From Intestinibaculum porci (GTDB taxonomy: Bacteria; Bacillota_I; Bacilli_A; Erysipelotrichales; Coprobacillaceae), in assembly GCF_003925875.1 (NCBI RefSeq), contig NZ_AP019309.1:1178001-1242000 (forward strand): DNA of 64,000 bases. Reading direction: 5' to 3'. The notes under the pieces are model-generated. The model saw nothing but the letters and a program-made list of their open reading frames with translations, was not told the DNA's origin and searched no databases. A program made the translations under genes and the position numbers. Below are positions 8,580 through 18,385 of this stretch, in pieces (within the stretch, counting starts at the first letter, position 1; each line of letters starts with the position of its first letter).

Positions 8580-8608
8580 TTGACAGTGAATTTCTTGTGG
8601 AGTATATT
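8580..8608 (+). promoter_or_regulatory. Promoter of the amino acid ABC transporter operon
   Basis: TTGACA (8580-8585), 17-base spacer, TATATT (8603-8608), 29 bases before the permease start. The A-rich stretch 8404-8579 holds no gene that I can support. Confidence 0.85.
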
Positions 8609-8637
8609 GTATACATACATACGAAAGGGGGATTCAT

Positions 8638-9336
8638 ATGTTAGACTTTTTGGTCAATGTACAGAATTACGTGCCACAGTTCTGGGCGGCATTTCTGGTG
8701 ACCATCAGATTAGCTGTATTATCGCTGATCTTTGCGACAATCGTTGGTATTGTTGTTGGCTTAATTAATACATCAAAATCTAAAAATGTCATTATGGTTG
8801 TCTTACGGGCGATCGCCAAGATTTATATCGAAATTATTCGTGGGACACCAATGCTGGTGCAGATCCTGATTATTTATTTTGGGATTTCCCAGGCTTTAAG
8901 ACCGATGGGATTCAGCTGGAATCTGATTGGCGGGACGTTTAGTGCTGGGGTGGTTGTTTTAACGATCAATGCCGGTGCCTATATGTCAGAAATTATTCGT
9001 GCCGGGATTGAAGCGGTTGATCGCGGTCAGGTGGAAGCAGCGCGTTCCTTAGGGTTGAGGTATGGTCAGACGATGACGAAAATTGTTTTACCACAGGCCA
9101 TTCGCACAATGCTGCCAAGTATTGTCAATCAGTTCATTATTTCTATTAAGGATACCTCTTTGATGTCAACGGTTGGTTTAGCAGAGTTAACCAATACCGG
9201 TCGTACGATCGCTTCAGTGTGGACGAGTCAGACTTTAGCTTTGTATTGTTACATGGCGGTTTGGTATTTAGTCATCTGTCTTGTCTTATCAAGACTCTCT
9301 AAGTTACTAGAAAGGAAGTTATCCTATGCAAGATAA
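8638..9336 (+). CDS. Polar amino acid ABC transporter permease
   Basis: 232 residues, HisM/GlnP type. Several membrane helices and the EAA loop [24 protein letters not shown] (long motif around residues 140-163) contact the ATPase. The N-terminal region has the RGTPMLVQ stretch typical of this family. It imports polar amino acids such as glutamine, cystine or arginine; specificity cannot be read from sequence. AAAGGGGG precedes the ATG. It overlaps the ATPase gene by 11 bases, so translation is coupled. Confidence 0.92.
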   Translation: MLDFLVNVQNYVPQFWAAFLVTIRLAVLSLIFATIVGIVVGLINTSKSKNVIMVVLRAIAKIYIEIIRGTPMLVQILIIYFGISQALRPMGFSWNLIGGTFSAGVVVLTINAGAYMSEIIRAGIEAVDRGQVEAARSLGLRYGQTMTKIVLPQAIRTMLPSIVNQFIISIKDTSLMSTVGLAELTNTGRTIASVWTSQTLALYCYMAVWYLVICLVLSRLSKLLERKLSYAR

Positions 9337-10063
9337 GACAATTATTTCCGTGAAGAATTTAAAAAAGAATTATGGCAAGAATGAAGTCCTAAAGGATATC
9401 AATGTCGACATCCATGAAGGTGAAGTGGTCTGTGTCATTGGCCCTTCTGGTTCGGGAAAATCAACCTTCCTGCGATGCCTCAATAAACTTGAAGTGTCCA
9501 CTTCAGGATCAATTGTTGTCAATGAGACCGATATTAATGATCCCAAAACCGATATTGATCGCTTCCGTGAGAATATTGGAATGGTGTTCCAGCATTTTAA
9601 TTTATTTCCTCATAAAACGGTGGAAGAAAATATTATGCTCGCACCGGTCACACTCAAAAAGATGAATAAAAATGAGGCGAAAGAGAAAGCTCATACCTTA
9701 CTGCAACGGGTGGGGTTAGAAGATAAAGCGGATCAGTATCCTAATCAGTTATCGGGCGGGCAAAAGCAGCGTGTCGCGATCGCGCGAGCGCTCGCCATGA
9801 ATCCTGATATTATGCTTTTTGATGAACCAACCAGTGCCTTAGATCCGGAAATGGTTGGTGAGGTACTTAAAGTTATGAAAGAACTGGCTCAAGAAGGGAT
9901 GACGATGGTGGTTGTCACACATGAAATGGGTTTTGCGAGAGAAGTTTCAGATCGTGTGATCTTTATGGATGGTGGCTATATTGTGGAAGAGGGGACACCT
10001 GATGAAGTCATCAATCATCCCAAACAGCCAAGAACAATTAATTTCTTAAATCAAGTTTTATAA
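9326..10063 (+). CDS. Polar amino acid ABC transporter ATP-binding protein
   Basis: 245 residues, GlnQ/HisP type. Walker [11 protein letters not shown]-loop [11 protein letters not shown], signature LSGGQKQR, Walker [13 protein letters not shown] and H-loop [14 protein letters not shown] are all intact. It powers uptake through the permease encoded just upstream and overlaps that gene. The binding lipoprotein follows 13 bases later. Confidence 0.95.
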   Translation: MQDKTIISVKNLKKNYGKNEVLKDINVDIHEGEVVCVIGPSGSGKSTFLRCLNKLEVSTSGSIVVNETDINDPKTDIDRFRENIGMVFQHFNLFPHKTVEENIMLAPVTLKKMNKNEAKEKAHTLLQRVGLEDKADQYPNQLSGGQKQRVAIARALAMNPDIMLFDEPTSALDPEMVGEVLKVMKELAQEGMTMVVVTHEMGFAREVSDRVIFMDGGYIVEEGTPDEVINHPKQPRTINFLNQVL

Positions 10064-10076
10064 GGGGGAAACAGTT

Positions 10077-10829
10077 ATGAACAAATTTATGAAAGCAGCT
10101 TTAGCAAGTGTTATGGGTTTAAGTTTAGTAGGATGTGGTTCTTCATCCTCATCTACATCTTCAAAGACGTATATTATCGCAACCGATAAAACATACGCAC
10201 CATTTGAAATGACCGATAAAAAAGGAAAACTGATTGGGATCGATATGGATCTGATGCGCGCCATTGCGAAAAATCAGAATTTCAAGATTAAGATCAACTC
10301 TTTAGGTTTCGATGCTGCTTGTACAGCTTTGGAATCAGGAGAAGCTGATGGTGTTATTGCCGGGATGACAATCACTGATGCCCGTAAGAAGAAATATGAT
10401 TTCTCTGATCAGTATTATAAGACAGGCGTGTCCATGGCTGTCGCGAAGAAATCAAGTATCAAAGGCTATGCGGATTTAAAAGGAAAGACGGTTGTGGCAA
10501 AGACATCGACAGCCGGTTTAGCATTTGCCCAGTCGATCAAGTCTAAATATGGCTTTAAATTAAATGTCGTTGAAGAATCTTCGATGATGTATGAAACAGT
10601 GAAATCTGGTGAAGCGGTGGCTTGCTTCGAAGATACACCTGTCTTAAAATATATGATCGGTCAGGGTCAGTTAAATTTCAAACTGCCTACTAAGAGTGAA
10701 AACCCAAGTTATTATGGCTTTGCCGTATTAAAGGGTGAAAATGCAACGTTATTAAAGAAATTTAATAAAGGGTTAGCCAACTTAAAGAAGAACGGTCAGT
10801 ATGACAAGATTCTTGCCAAATATGAATAA
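10077..10829 (+). CDS. Amino acid ABC transporter substrate-binding lipoprotein
   Basis: 250 residues. The lipoprotein signal has lipobox LVGC with Cys20 as the lipidated residue and a Ser-rich linker after it. The mature part is a family 3 solute-binding protein (YAPFEM, GIDMDLMRAIA, GVIAGMTITDARKKKYDFS). It captures the amino acid outside the cell and hands it to the permease encoded upstream. The operon order is permease-ATPase-binding protein. Its terminator hairpin seems to have been split by the IS3-like element starting at 10847. Confidence 0.93.
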   Translation: MNKFMKAALASVMGLSLVGCGSSSSSTSSKTYIIATDKTYAPFEMTDKKGKLIGIDMDLMRAIAKNQNFKIKINSLGFDAACTALESGEADGVIAGMTITDARKKKYDFSDQYYKTGVSMAVAKKSSIKGYADLKGKTVVAKTSTAGLAFAQSIKSKYGFKLNVVEESSMMYETVKSGEAVACFEDTPVLKYMIGQGQLNFKLPTKSENPSYYGFAVLKGENATLLKKFNKGLANLKKNGQYDKILAKYE

Positions 10830-10857
10830 TCATATATAAAAAGGATTGCCTGTCTAA

Positions 10858-10922
10858 AATGGTACCATAGAAAGGAACATTACATTGACAGTAATGTCAC
10901 CTAACCTATGGTGCCATTTTTT
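10858..10922 (+). terminator. Insulating stem-loop at the left end of the IS3-like element
   Basis: AATGGTACCATAG (10858-10870) pairs with CTATGGTGCCATT (10906-10918). An inner hairpin ACATTAC/GTAATGT (10877-10897) and a T run (10917-10922) complete it. In RNA entering from outside it would fold as a terminator and keep external transcription away from the transposase. The left inverted repeat is part of the stem, which is a known IS trick. Confidence 0.65.
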
Positions 10923-10943
10923 GTAATGAAGGTAATAATTGTT

Positions 10944-12827
10944 ATGTCTAAAGGAACTGTAATATCTGATGAAGCCATTAAAATACTTTCAGCCAATAAA
11001 TTCGTCAAACTGGTGAGATCAAATCGTATTTCATTTACCTATGAATTCAGGATCATGATGTGGGAGAGATGGATTAAATATAAAAGCATTTCATCAATTA
11101 GAGAGGTCATGAAGGAAAATGGCATTGACTACTCTCTCTTTAACGCACAAATTATTAGTCGTATTCAAAGAAATTTTAAACGCGATGGGAAACCTACTAA
11201 CGGACGTATGGGTAACTCTGCCAAACGTAATAAAACAGATAAAAACTATGATCAGTTCCTCGTCTCGACCGGAAAATTCATTCGCGCACGTCGTGGCATT
11301 TCATTTTCAAAAGACTATACTGAAAAGCTCTATAGCTTATATCCTGATCAGGCAATCGAGGATGTCCTTAAATCAGATGGCTTTGATCCAGAACGAATTG
11401 GCTATCAGCGTATTCATGCGCTAAAAAGAGTATTTGACGGGGATATTGAGCCGCATGAAAAGCAAACGTTTGATCAGAATATAATCGAAGAATATACAGA
11501 CCACCCAATGGTTGAAAGGATAACTGCACATAGAATCAAACTGACGGATGTATTCTACAGCGAGGCATCAATTTTCTCTGATATGCACATTAATGATATT
11601 CTCAAAATCTTTGATATTGATTCTGCAATTCTTACTATCTCCACGAAACAGCGCATAAAAAAGCAAATTACTCAATCTGATCATACATGTTCCATTCATT
11701 TAGAGGCAGGCTCATCTGATCGATTCAAAGCCATTGCCCTAAATCTTTATGAGGCACTATACAATAAAATGGCTTGTTTTCTGAAGTCTATATCCCAATG
11801 CATATGGGATCTTAGCGCCAGCCTAAGAAGAGAAGCCTTCATAATGCTTGACTCGTTAGCGGACAGTCACATTATGCCTTTAAGCCAAATCATTAGTGAA
11901 GCAGGCCTGTCAAGATCCACCTTCTACTCTATTTTAAGAAACGATGCCTACGGCAGATATGAAGAGCTAAGGAATCAGAATGAAGAAGAAGAGGTCAGGG
12001 CCATTATTGATACAATGAATTACAAAGGCTATCCCAAAGGCAAGAGAACTATCCACATGATGATGCCTGAGATTACAGGCAAAAGCTTTTCAATTAAGAA
12101 AATAGCACGTCTGATGAGAAAGCATGGACTTAATTCAGGAGTTCGAGCTCCCCGTCAGTCCCTTAAGGCTGCTCGTGAGCATCTTGAAAAATACAAGTGC
12201 CCTAATCTTCTTAAACGAAAATTCAGACTGGCCATGCCTTTTACGCACATTCTCACTGATGTTTCCTATCTGTTTTTTGGAGCAAATGGCAGAGGCTATC
12301 TTTCAGCAGTCAAAGATGCGGTAACAGGGCGCATATTAGCTGCCGTGGTGAGCGAAAACAATGATTCGGCAATGACTATGGAGACGCTGAAGCAGCTTGA
12401 ACGCTACACCTTTCGCGATAATGCCATCTTCCATAGCGACCAGGGGGCACTGTATCTCAATGAAGCATTTCAGAAAAAGGTAAAGGAGCTGGGATTCAGA
12501 GAATCAATGTCCAGAAGAGGCATCTGTGAAGACAACAGTTCACAGGAAAGCTTTTTTGGCCATTTCAAGGATGAATGTGACTATACCAGCTGCAGTTCCA
12601 TTGAGGAGCTGAGGGAAATGGTGCTTTCCTATGTGGAATACTACAACAACGAGAGACCACAGTGGACAAGAAATAAAATGACACCCGTGAAATACGAATC
12701 GTATCTTGAAGCCATGCCGCCTGAGCAGTTTGATTTATACATGTCCAAGGAAACTGATAAGTATGAAAAAACGAAGGCTCTTGCAACAAAAAGAGCTAAA
12801 GCGCGTGCCAACCTGATACTGTCATGA
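10944..12827 (+). CDS. IS3-family-like transposase with long N-terminal extension
   Basis: About 627 residues from the ATG at 10944; in-frame ATGs at 10908 and 10926 lie in the terminal hairpin region and look less likely. The C-terminal rve/DDE core has Asp about 438 (LTDVSYL), Asp about 499 (FHSDQGALY) and Glu about 535 (QESFFGHFKDE). The last two are 36 apart, the D35E spacing of IS3 transposases. Before this lies an HTH_21-like region (YPKGKRTIHMMMP, residues ~365-400). The first ~290 residues are not recognisable to me and are longer than in standard OrfAB. It stands upstream of a second, different transposase in the same element. Confidence 0.85.
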   Translation: MSKGTVISDEAIKILSANKFVKLVRSNRISFTYEFRIMMWERWIKYKSISSIREVMKENGIDYSLFNAQIISRIQRNFKRDGKPTNGRMGNSAKRNKTDKNYDQFLVSTGKFIRARRGISFSKDYTEKLYSLYPDQAIEDVLKSDGFDPERIGYQRIHALKRVFDGDIEPHEKQTFDQNIIEEYTDHPMVERITAHRIKLTDVFYSEASIFSDMHINDILKIFDIDSAILTISTKQRIKKQITQSDHTCSIHLEAGSSDRFKAIALNLYEALYNKMACFLKSISQCIWDLSASLRREAFIMLDSLADSHIMPLSQIISEAGLSRSTFYSILRNDAYGRYEELRNQNEEEEVRAIIDTMNYKGYPKGKRTIHMMMPEITGKSFSIKKIARLMRKHGLNSGVRAPRQSLKAAREHLEKYKCPNLLKRKFRLAMPFTHILTDVSYLFFGANGRGYLSAVKDAVTGRILAAVVSENNDSAMTMETLKQLERYTFRDNAIFHSDQGALYLNEAFQKKVKELGFRESMSRRGICEDNSSQESFFGHFKDECDYTSCSSIEELREMVLSYVEYYNNERPQWTRNKMTPVKYESYLEAMPPEQFDLYMSKETDKYEKTKALATKRAKARANLILS

Positions 12828-12873
12828 TATACTACAGACACCAATAAATACATATCAGGCGGAGGAAAGCATT

Positions 12874-13299
12874 ATGGCAAAAAGAAATAAGCAGATTAAC
12901 CTGGAAAAAGCTTTAGAAGAGGCTTCTAAAAACCAATACACTGAGAAGGTAACAGATGGCAGAATCTATTACACAAGGGAATTCTATGCCCGCATGAAAC
13001 AGCTGATGGATGGCGGCATGTCACCAATTAAGGCATACAAGACACTCGGATACGATGTAAACACGTTAGGAGAAGATCGCGCCTACGCAGCTGCCGGTCG
13101 CGCTGCCAGCGGACAGGCACGCAAGCCCAAGAAGGTCAGCGGCATGGTTCCGCGTGATCAGGTTGGCAATCTTTCCGATCAGGAAATGGTTGACTATCTT
13201 AATTCACGCATTGACTATCTGGAAACAGTTGTTGGAGTCGTAAAAAAAAAGGGCTCAAAACTGCTGGTGAAGGTATCATCATCGAAGAACGAGAAATAG
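12874..13299 (+). CDS. OrfA of second IS3-family transposase
   Basis: 141 residues, basic, with a helix-turn-helix-like stretch (MKQLMDGGMSPIKAYKTLGY) and a C-terminal helical part. GGCGGAGGAAAG precedes the ATG. Near its end the codons read AAA-AAA-AAG over a run of nine A. At that place the -1 frame opens into OrfB, so this is the OrfA of an OrfA/OrfB pair. OrfA proteins bind the element ends and can regulate transposition. Confidence 0.8.
   Translation: MAKRNKQINLEKALEEASKNQYTEKVTDGRIYYTREFYARMKQLMDGGMSPIKAYKTLGYDVNTLGEDRAYAAAGRAASGQARKPKKVSGMVPRDQVGNLSDQEMVDYLNSRIDYLETVVGVVKKKGSKLLVKVSSSKNEK
13245..13251 (+). other. Programmed -1 frameshift site (A-AAA-AAG)
   Basis: The slippery heptamer A AAA AAG is in the zero frame of OrfA, inside a run of nine A (13242-13250) before GGG. 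A -1 shift enters the frame of OrfB, which is open from here to 14663. This is the classic signal used by IS3-family elements to make OrfAB. Confidence 0.75.
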
Positions 13300-14663
13300 C
13301 GGTAGATAAATGTCTTCTCGCAGATACGTATATAAGAGATCATCCTGATGTCAAAATCAGTGAGGCCTGCAAGATATTTGAAATCACTTCAAGAAAATAC
13401 AGGTGCTGGAAGAAAAAACGTGAAAATCCATCTGCCAGCCAGATTCAAAAGGCTACCGAAGATGAGATGATAAAGGATAAGATGATTGATATCGTCAAAA
13501 CCTTTGGCTTCGTGCCTGGGCGAAGAACATTCTGTGCTCTTTTTACTCGCATGCATTTTAATATCAATGGTCAGCCGGTTGGTGAAAAAAAAGTAACGCG
13601 TCTGATGCAGGAATTGAATTTGTTCCCCAACCTACGCCATAAGGATGCCTACAAGGGACAGGCAACATACAACCATCCTTATTATAACGTTAACGATTAC
13701 GTAAAAAGATACTTCAGACAAGACCCGCGCAAGGTTATTCTCACTGATATCACTTATATTTCCTATAACGGCAATAAAAACATCTCTTATCTATGCGTAT
13801 TTAAGGACGCATTTACCAATGAAATTCTTGGATGGCATATTTCTAAAAGAATGGACGTTACCCTCGTTGAAAGAGCTTATTGCATGATGATGGATCTTCA
13901 TGAAAAGGAAATTGAGAAGGCATGCAAATACATGAAGGAAAATGGAAAAAAGCCTTATGTCTATATTCATTCAGACAACGGCTCTCAATACCTTTCCACC
14001 GAATTCAGAGAAATTCTAGAAGATGACGGCTTCATTCAGTCAGTATCCAGACGCGGAAACAGCCTCGATAATGCGCCAATGGAAAGCTTTTTTGGAAGAA
14101 TGAAATCTATTCTAAATGAATTAGTTGAAAAATGTCCTAACTTTGATACGGTTGAAACCATGATCAAAAACTTTATGGAACAGTATAATACAGTAATACC
14201 TCAGTATGATCTGGCAGGACAGACTCCTGAAGAATACTATCGCTATATTACTGAAGGCATTTATCAGACTGATGTTTATTTCGGCGTCTCAGCCAAAGAA
14301 CTCATCACCCAGGAAGAACTGGAATCCAGACGCGAACAAGCGCGTGCTGAAAGAGCTCGACGCAGAAGCAAGCAAAACGAGTCTGGTGAATCATCTTATG
14401 AGTATAAGAGCGAACAGCATCCTTTCAAAGTGGTACAGAAGGATCAGAAGGTTATTCTAGCTCGAATCAATAAGCTACAGAGACTGATTGACGAAAATAC
14501 GAAAGAAGTAGAAAAACTGGATACGCTATTGGCTGATACGAATACAGCACTCAAGTTCCTAACCAAGGCATCCGATTCAGTGATCAAGTCACTGTACTAT
14601 CCTAGAAACTGGCAGAATTATCCAGAGCTATCGTATGTGAACAGAACAGGAGCAATCTATTAA
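13251..14663 (+). CDS. OrfB of second IS3-family transposase (made as OrfAB by -1 frameshift)
   Basis: The frame has no ATG before 13467, so full-length product most likely comes from the frameshift at 13245-13251, giving about 596 residues from 12874. An HTH_21-like part (FGFVPGRRTFCALF) comes first. The DDE core has Asp in VILTDITYIS, Asp in YIHSDNGSQY and Glu in NAPMESFFGR, the last two 36 residues apart. A charged C-terminal tail of about 130 residues (from TQEELESRREQARAERARRR on) is longer than in normal OrfB. It clearly differs from the first transposase of the element. Confidence 0.82.
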   Translation, partial: GLKTAGEGIIIEEREIAVDKCLLADTYIRDHPDVKISEACKIFEITSRKYRCWKKKRENPSASQIQKATEDEMIKDKMIDIVKTFGFVPGRRTFCALFTRMHFNINGQPVGEKKVTRLMQELNLFPNLRHKDAYKGQATYNHPYYNVNDYVKRYFRQDPRKVILTDITYISYNGNKNISYLCVFKDAFTNEILGWHISKRMDVTLVERAYCMMMDLHEKEIEKACKYMKENGKKPYVYIHSDNGSQYLSTEFREILEDDGFIQSVSRRGNSLDNAPMESFFGRMKSILNELVEKCPNFDTVETMIKNFMEQYNTVIPQYDLAGQTPEEYYRYITEGIYQTDVYFGVSAKELITQEELESRREQARAERARRRSKQNESGESSYEYKSEQHPFKVVQKDQKVILARINKLQRLIDENTKEVEKLDTLLADTNTALKFLTKASDSVIKSLYYPRNWQNYPELSYVNRTGAIY

Positions 14664-14763
14664 TAATACATCAAGTCATCCACTTCTTGTTTAAAAAATC
14701 ACGTAAAGTGGTTCTTTTTGTCGTACAATAAAACTCCTGATATGGATGAATAGAAGCGAAAAA

Positions 14764-14797
14764 ATGAGGGCAAGATTCAATTGAATCTTGCCCTCAT
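14764..14797. terminator. Perfect 34-base palindrome near the right end of the IS3-like element
   Basis: ATGAGGGCAAGATTCAA (14764-14780) is followed directly by its exact inverse complement (14781-14797). On the minus strand it is followed by six T, so it should terminate transcription coming from the right. The stretch 14664-14870 holds no other feature except the right terminal repeat. Confidence 0.75.
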
Positions 14798-14887
14798 CCT
14801 TTGTGAGCTGAAAACAAGTCGTCACTGTCAATAAATAGTCCTTGACAATGGTACCAGTTTAGTCTAGACAATCCTTTTTTACGCTGA

Positions 14888-15217
14888 TTATTTTCTGATA
14901 AAAGACTGATCATATTCAGGAATCTCATCATCAGAAATAAAACGTTCAACATCCATGGTCAGATCATACTTTTCTCTTAAGGTCATGATTTTTGCCATCC
15001 ATGGCGATTGATGGTGATGATCAATCGCTTCCTGGGATGTCCAGCTATCAATTAAAAGAATCGTATCAGGATCATCAAAGGGAATGAAGTAATCGTAACG
15101 TAAGTTGCCTTTTTCTTTGCGAATCCCTTCAACGATTCCTCTGCTGATCATTTCCTTGGCAAATGCCTGGGCCTGACCTGATTGGCCATGATAATAGATA
15201 TTTACTGTAATAGCCAT
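14888..15217 (-). CDS. Antibiotic biosynthesis monooxygenase (ABM) domain protein
   Basis: 109 residues with the dimeric ferredoxin-like ABM fold: an N-terminal strand (ITVNIYYH), GNLRYDYFIP, ILLIDSWTSQEAIDHHHQS and a C-terminal strand. Family members include putative quinol monooxygenases and haem-degrading enzymes; many have no known substrate. AGGAGG precedes the ATG on the minus strand. The stop lies 18 bases from the IS3-like element. The element split what looks like a bidirectional terminator shared with the amino acid transporter operon. Confidence 0.82.
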   Translation of the reverse strand: MAITVNIYYHGQSGQAQAFAKEMISRGIVEGIRKEKGNLRYDYFIPFDDPDTILLIDSWTSQEAIDHHHQSPWMAKIMTLREKYDLTMDVERFISDDEIPEYDQSFIRK

Positions 15218-15251
15218 AAAAAAATCCTCCTGTTTTTATTCTATCAAAAAT

Positions 15252-15274
15252 AAAAAAAACGAACCATAGGTTCG
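15252..15274 (-). terminator. Terminator of tRNA-Gly(CCC) (minus strand)
   Basis: CGAACC (15260-15265) / GGTTCG (15269-15274) stem. On the minus strand it is followed by eight T (complement of 15252-15259). Confidence 0.8.
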
Positions 15275-15286
15275 CGATCTTTTTTA

Positions 15287-15361
15287 TGGAGCCACATGCC
15301 GGAATCGAACCGGCATCTTCTGCTTGGGAAGCAGAAGTAATAACCATTATACGAATGCGGC
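15287..15361 (-). tRNA. tRNA-Gly (anticodon CCC)
   Basis: 75-base cloverleaf with encoded CCA on the minus strand. The acceptor and T arms are the same as in the tRNA-Gly at 5391-5465. The anticodon loop TTCCCAA lies in stem TCTGC/GCAGA, anticodon CCC (complement of 15326-15328). Confidence 0.95.
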
Positions 15362-15382
15362 ACTTCTTTGAAGTACATACTT

Positions 15383-15411
15383 AGATTAAACCTATTTCAA
15401 AAAAGTGTCAA
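15383..15411 (-). promoter_or_regulatory. Promoter of tRNA-Gly(CCC)
   Basis: On the minus strand TTGACA (complement of 15406-15411), 17-base spacer, TAATCT (complement of 15383-15388). Confidence 0.8.
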
Positions 15412-15485
15412 TAGAGAAAATTAAGAAAATGTACCGTAAAAAGAAGTTTTACCGAATAAAAGCAAGAAAATTCATTTCTAAAAAA

Positions 15486-16001
15486 TTAGTTATGAATGAG
15501 TCTTTTGATTTTAGCGTTTAGTAAAATGCCATATAAGCCATAGAATAAGACAATCCCCACTAAGCCTTCAATACTTAAGCCCGGAATCTGGGCTACGCCA
15601 GCTGGGATTGACTGCTCTAAGATTGCGCCAGCAATGGTATAACCGGCAATCATTTCGATGATGCCAACGATACTCGCCAAGAAGACATATTTTGACTTCA
15701 GGGATTTATTGGTATCTTGCGAGGCAATTTTACCAATCAAATAACCCATTAAGGATTTGATAATGAGAGTAGGAATGACCCAAAGGGTATAACCGGTTAA
15801 TAGATCAGCTAAAGCGGAGCCGATACCAGCGGTAATGAGTCCGGTACTTGGATCAAAGAAAATGGCAAAAAGTAAGATAAAACAGTTACCTAAGTGGGCA
15901 TAGCCTAAAGGAATCGGAAACTGTAGGAACATAGTCGCAATGGCAACCATGGCGATGCCTAAGGCATTGATCGTGAGTTTATAAGTGAGATGATTTTTCA
16001 T
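15486..16001 (-). CDS. ECF transporter S component (substrate unknown)
   Basis: 171 residues, about five to six membrane helices, with the layout of energy-coupling-factor S components (LTYKLTINALGIAMVAIATM start, GYAHLGNCFILLFAIFFDPSTGLITAGIGSALADLL). Such proteins bind a vitamin or similar small molecule and join a shared EcfA-EcfT module encoded elsewhere. No riboswitch is visible upstream to name the substrate; FolT-like or HmpT-like are possible. GAGGAGGGT precedes the ATG. It is divergent from the flavin oxidoreductase gene. Confidence 0.82.
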   Translation of the reverse strand: MKNHLTYKLTINALGIAMVAIATMFLQFPIPLGYAHLGNCFILLFAIFFDPSTGLITAGIGSALADLLTGYTLWVIPTLIIKSLMGYLIGKIASQDTNKSLKSKYVFLASIVGIIEMIAGYTIAGAILEQSIPAGVAQIPGLSIEGLVGIVLFYGLYGILLNAKIKRLIHN

Positions 16002-16132
16002 AATGACCCTCCTCGTATACTTGCATTATAGTCTTATCTGAGTATATAGAAATGGTCAAAATGATATAAAATAATATGGTCAGTAAATGAGAATGAAATA
16101 GTGTACAATAAGAGAAGAAAGGTTTGGTTTAT

Positions 16133-18252
<2,120 letters not shown>

Positions 18253-18322
18253 TATAATACTATTTCATGAAAGGAAGAATCTTCGTTTTTAAGCGTCACG
18301 TGAAAAAAATGATAAAAAGGCA

Positions 18323-18351
18323 TTGAGAGCGCTTAATATTTGATATAGAAT
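18323..18351 (+). promoter_or_regulatory. Probable promoter of the DUF349 gene
   Basis: TTGAGA (18323-18328), 17-base spacer, TAGAAT (18346-18351), 34 bases before the chosen start. A weak hairpin GAAG/CTTC followed by GTTTTT (18274-18290) upstream may end the glpK transcript. Confidence 0.5.
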
Positions 18352-18385
18352 ATATTTGTATCTTTGTGAAACGAAGGGAACGAGT

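Larger units (their letters stand above)
10847..14870 (+). mobile_element. IS3-like element (about 4.0 kb) with two DDE transposases
   Basis: Ends start TG and finish CA. The left end (10847-10868) and the inverse of the right end (14848-14870) agree at 19 of 23 aligned positions, sharing CTAAA and TGGTACCAT. Inside are a fused DDE transposase (10944-12827) and an OrfA/OrfB pair joined by a -1 frameshift (12874-14663), all on the plus strand. I see no inner pair of ends between the two transposases (only 46 bases), so the whole looks like one unit. The flanks read AAAAAGGAT and ATCCTTTTTT, the two arms of one terminator, so insertion was at the dyad centre. Only AT could be a target duplication. 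Confidence 0.8.

Noticed and set aside
12828-12873. Border between two separate IS elements
   Set aside because: No end-like inverted repeat is present in these 46 bases, and the outer ends match each other.
18324-18337. cre-like TGAGAGCGCTTAAT over the DUF349 promoter
   Set aside because: Three mismatches to the consensus, including one in the conserved core; not strong enough to list as a site.
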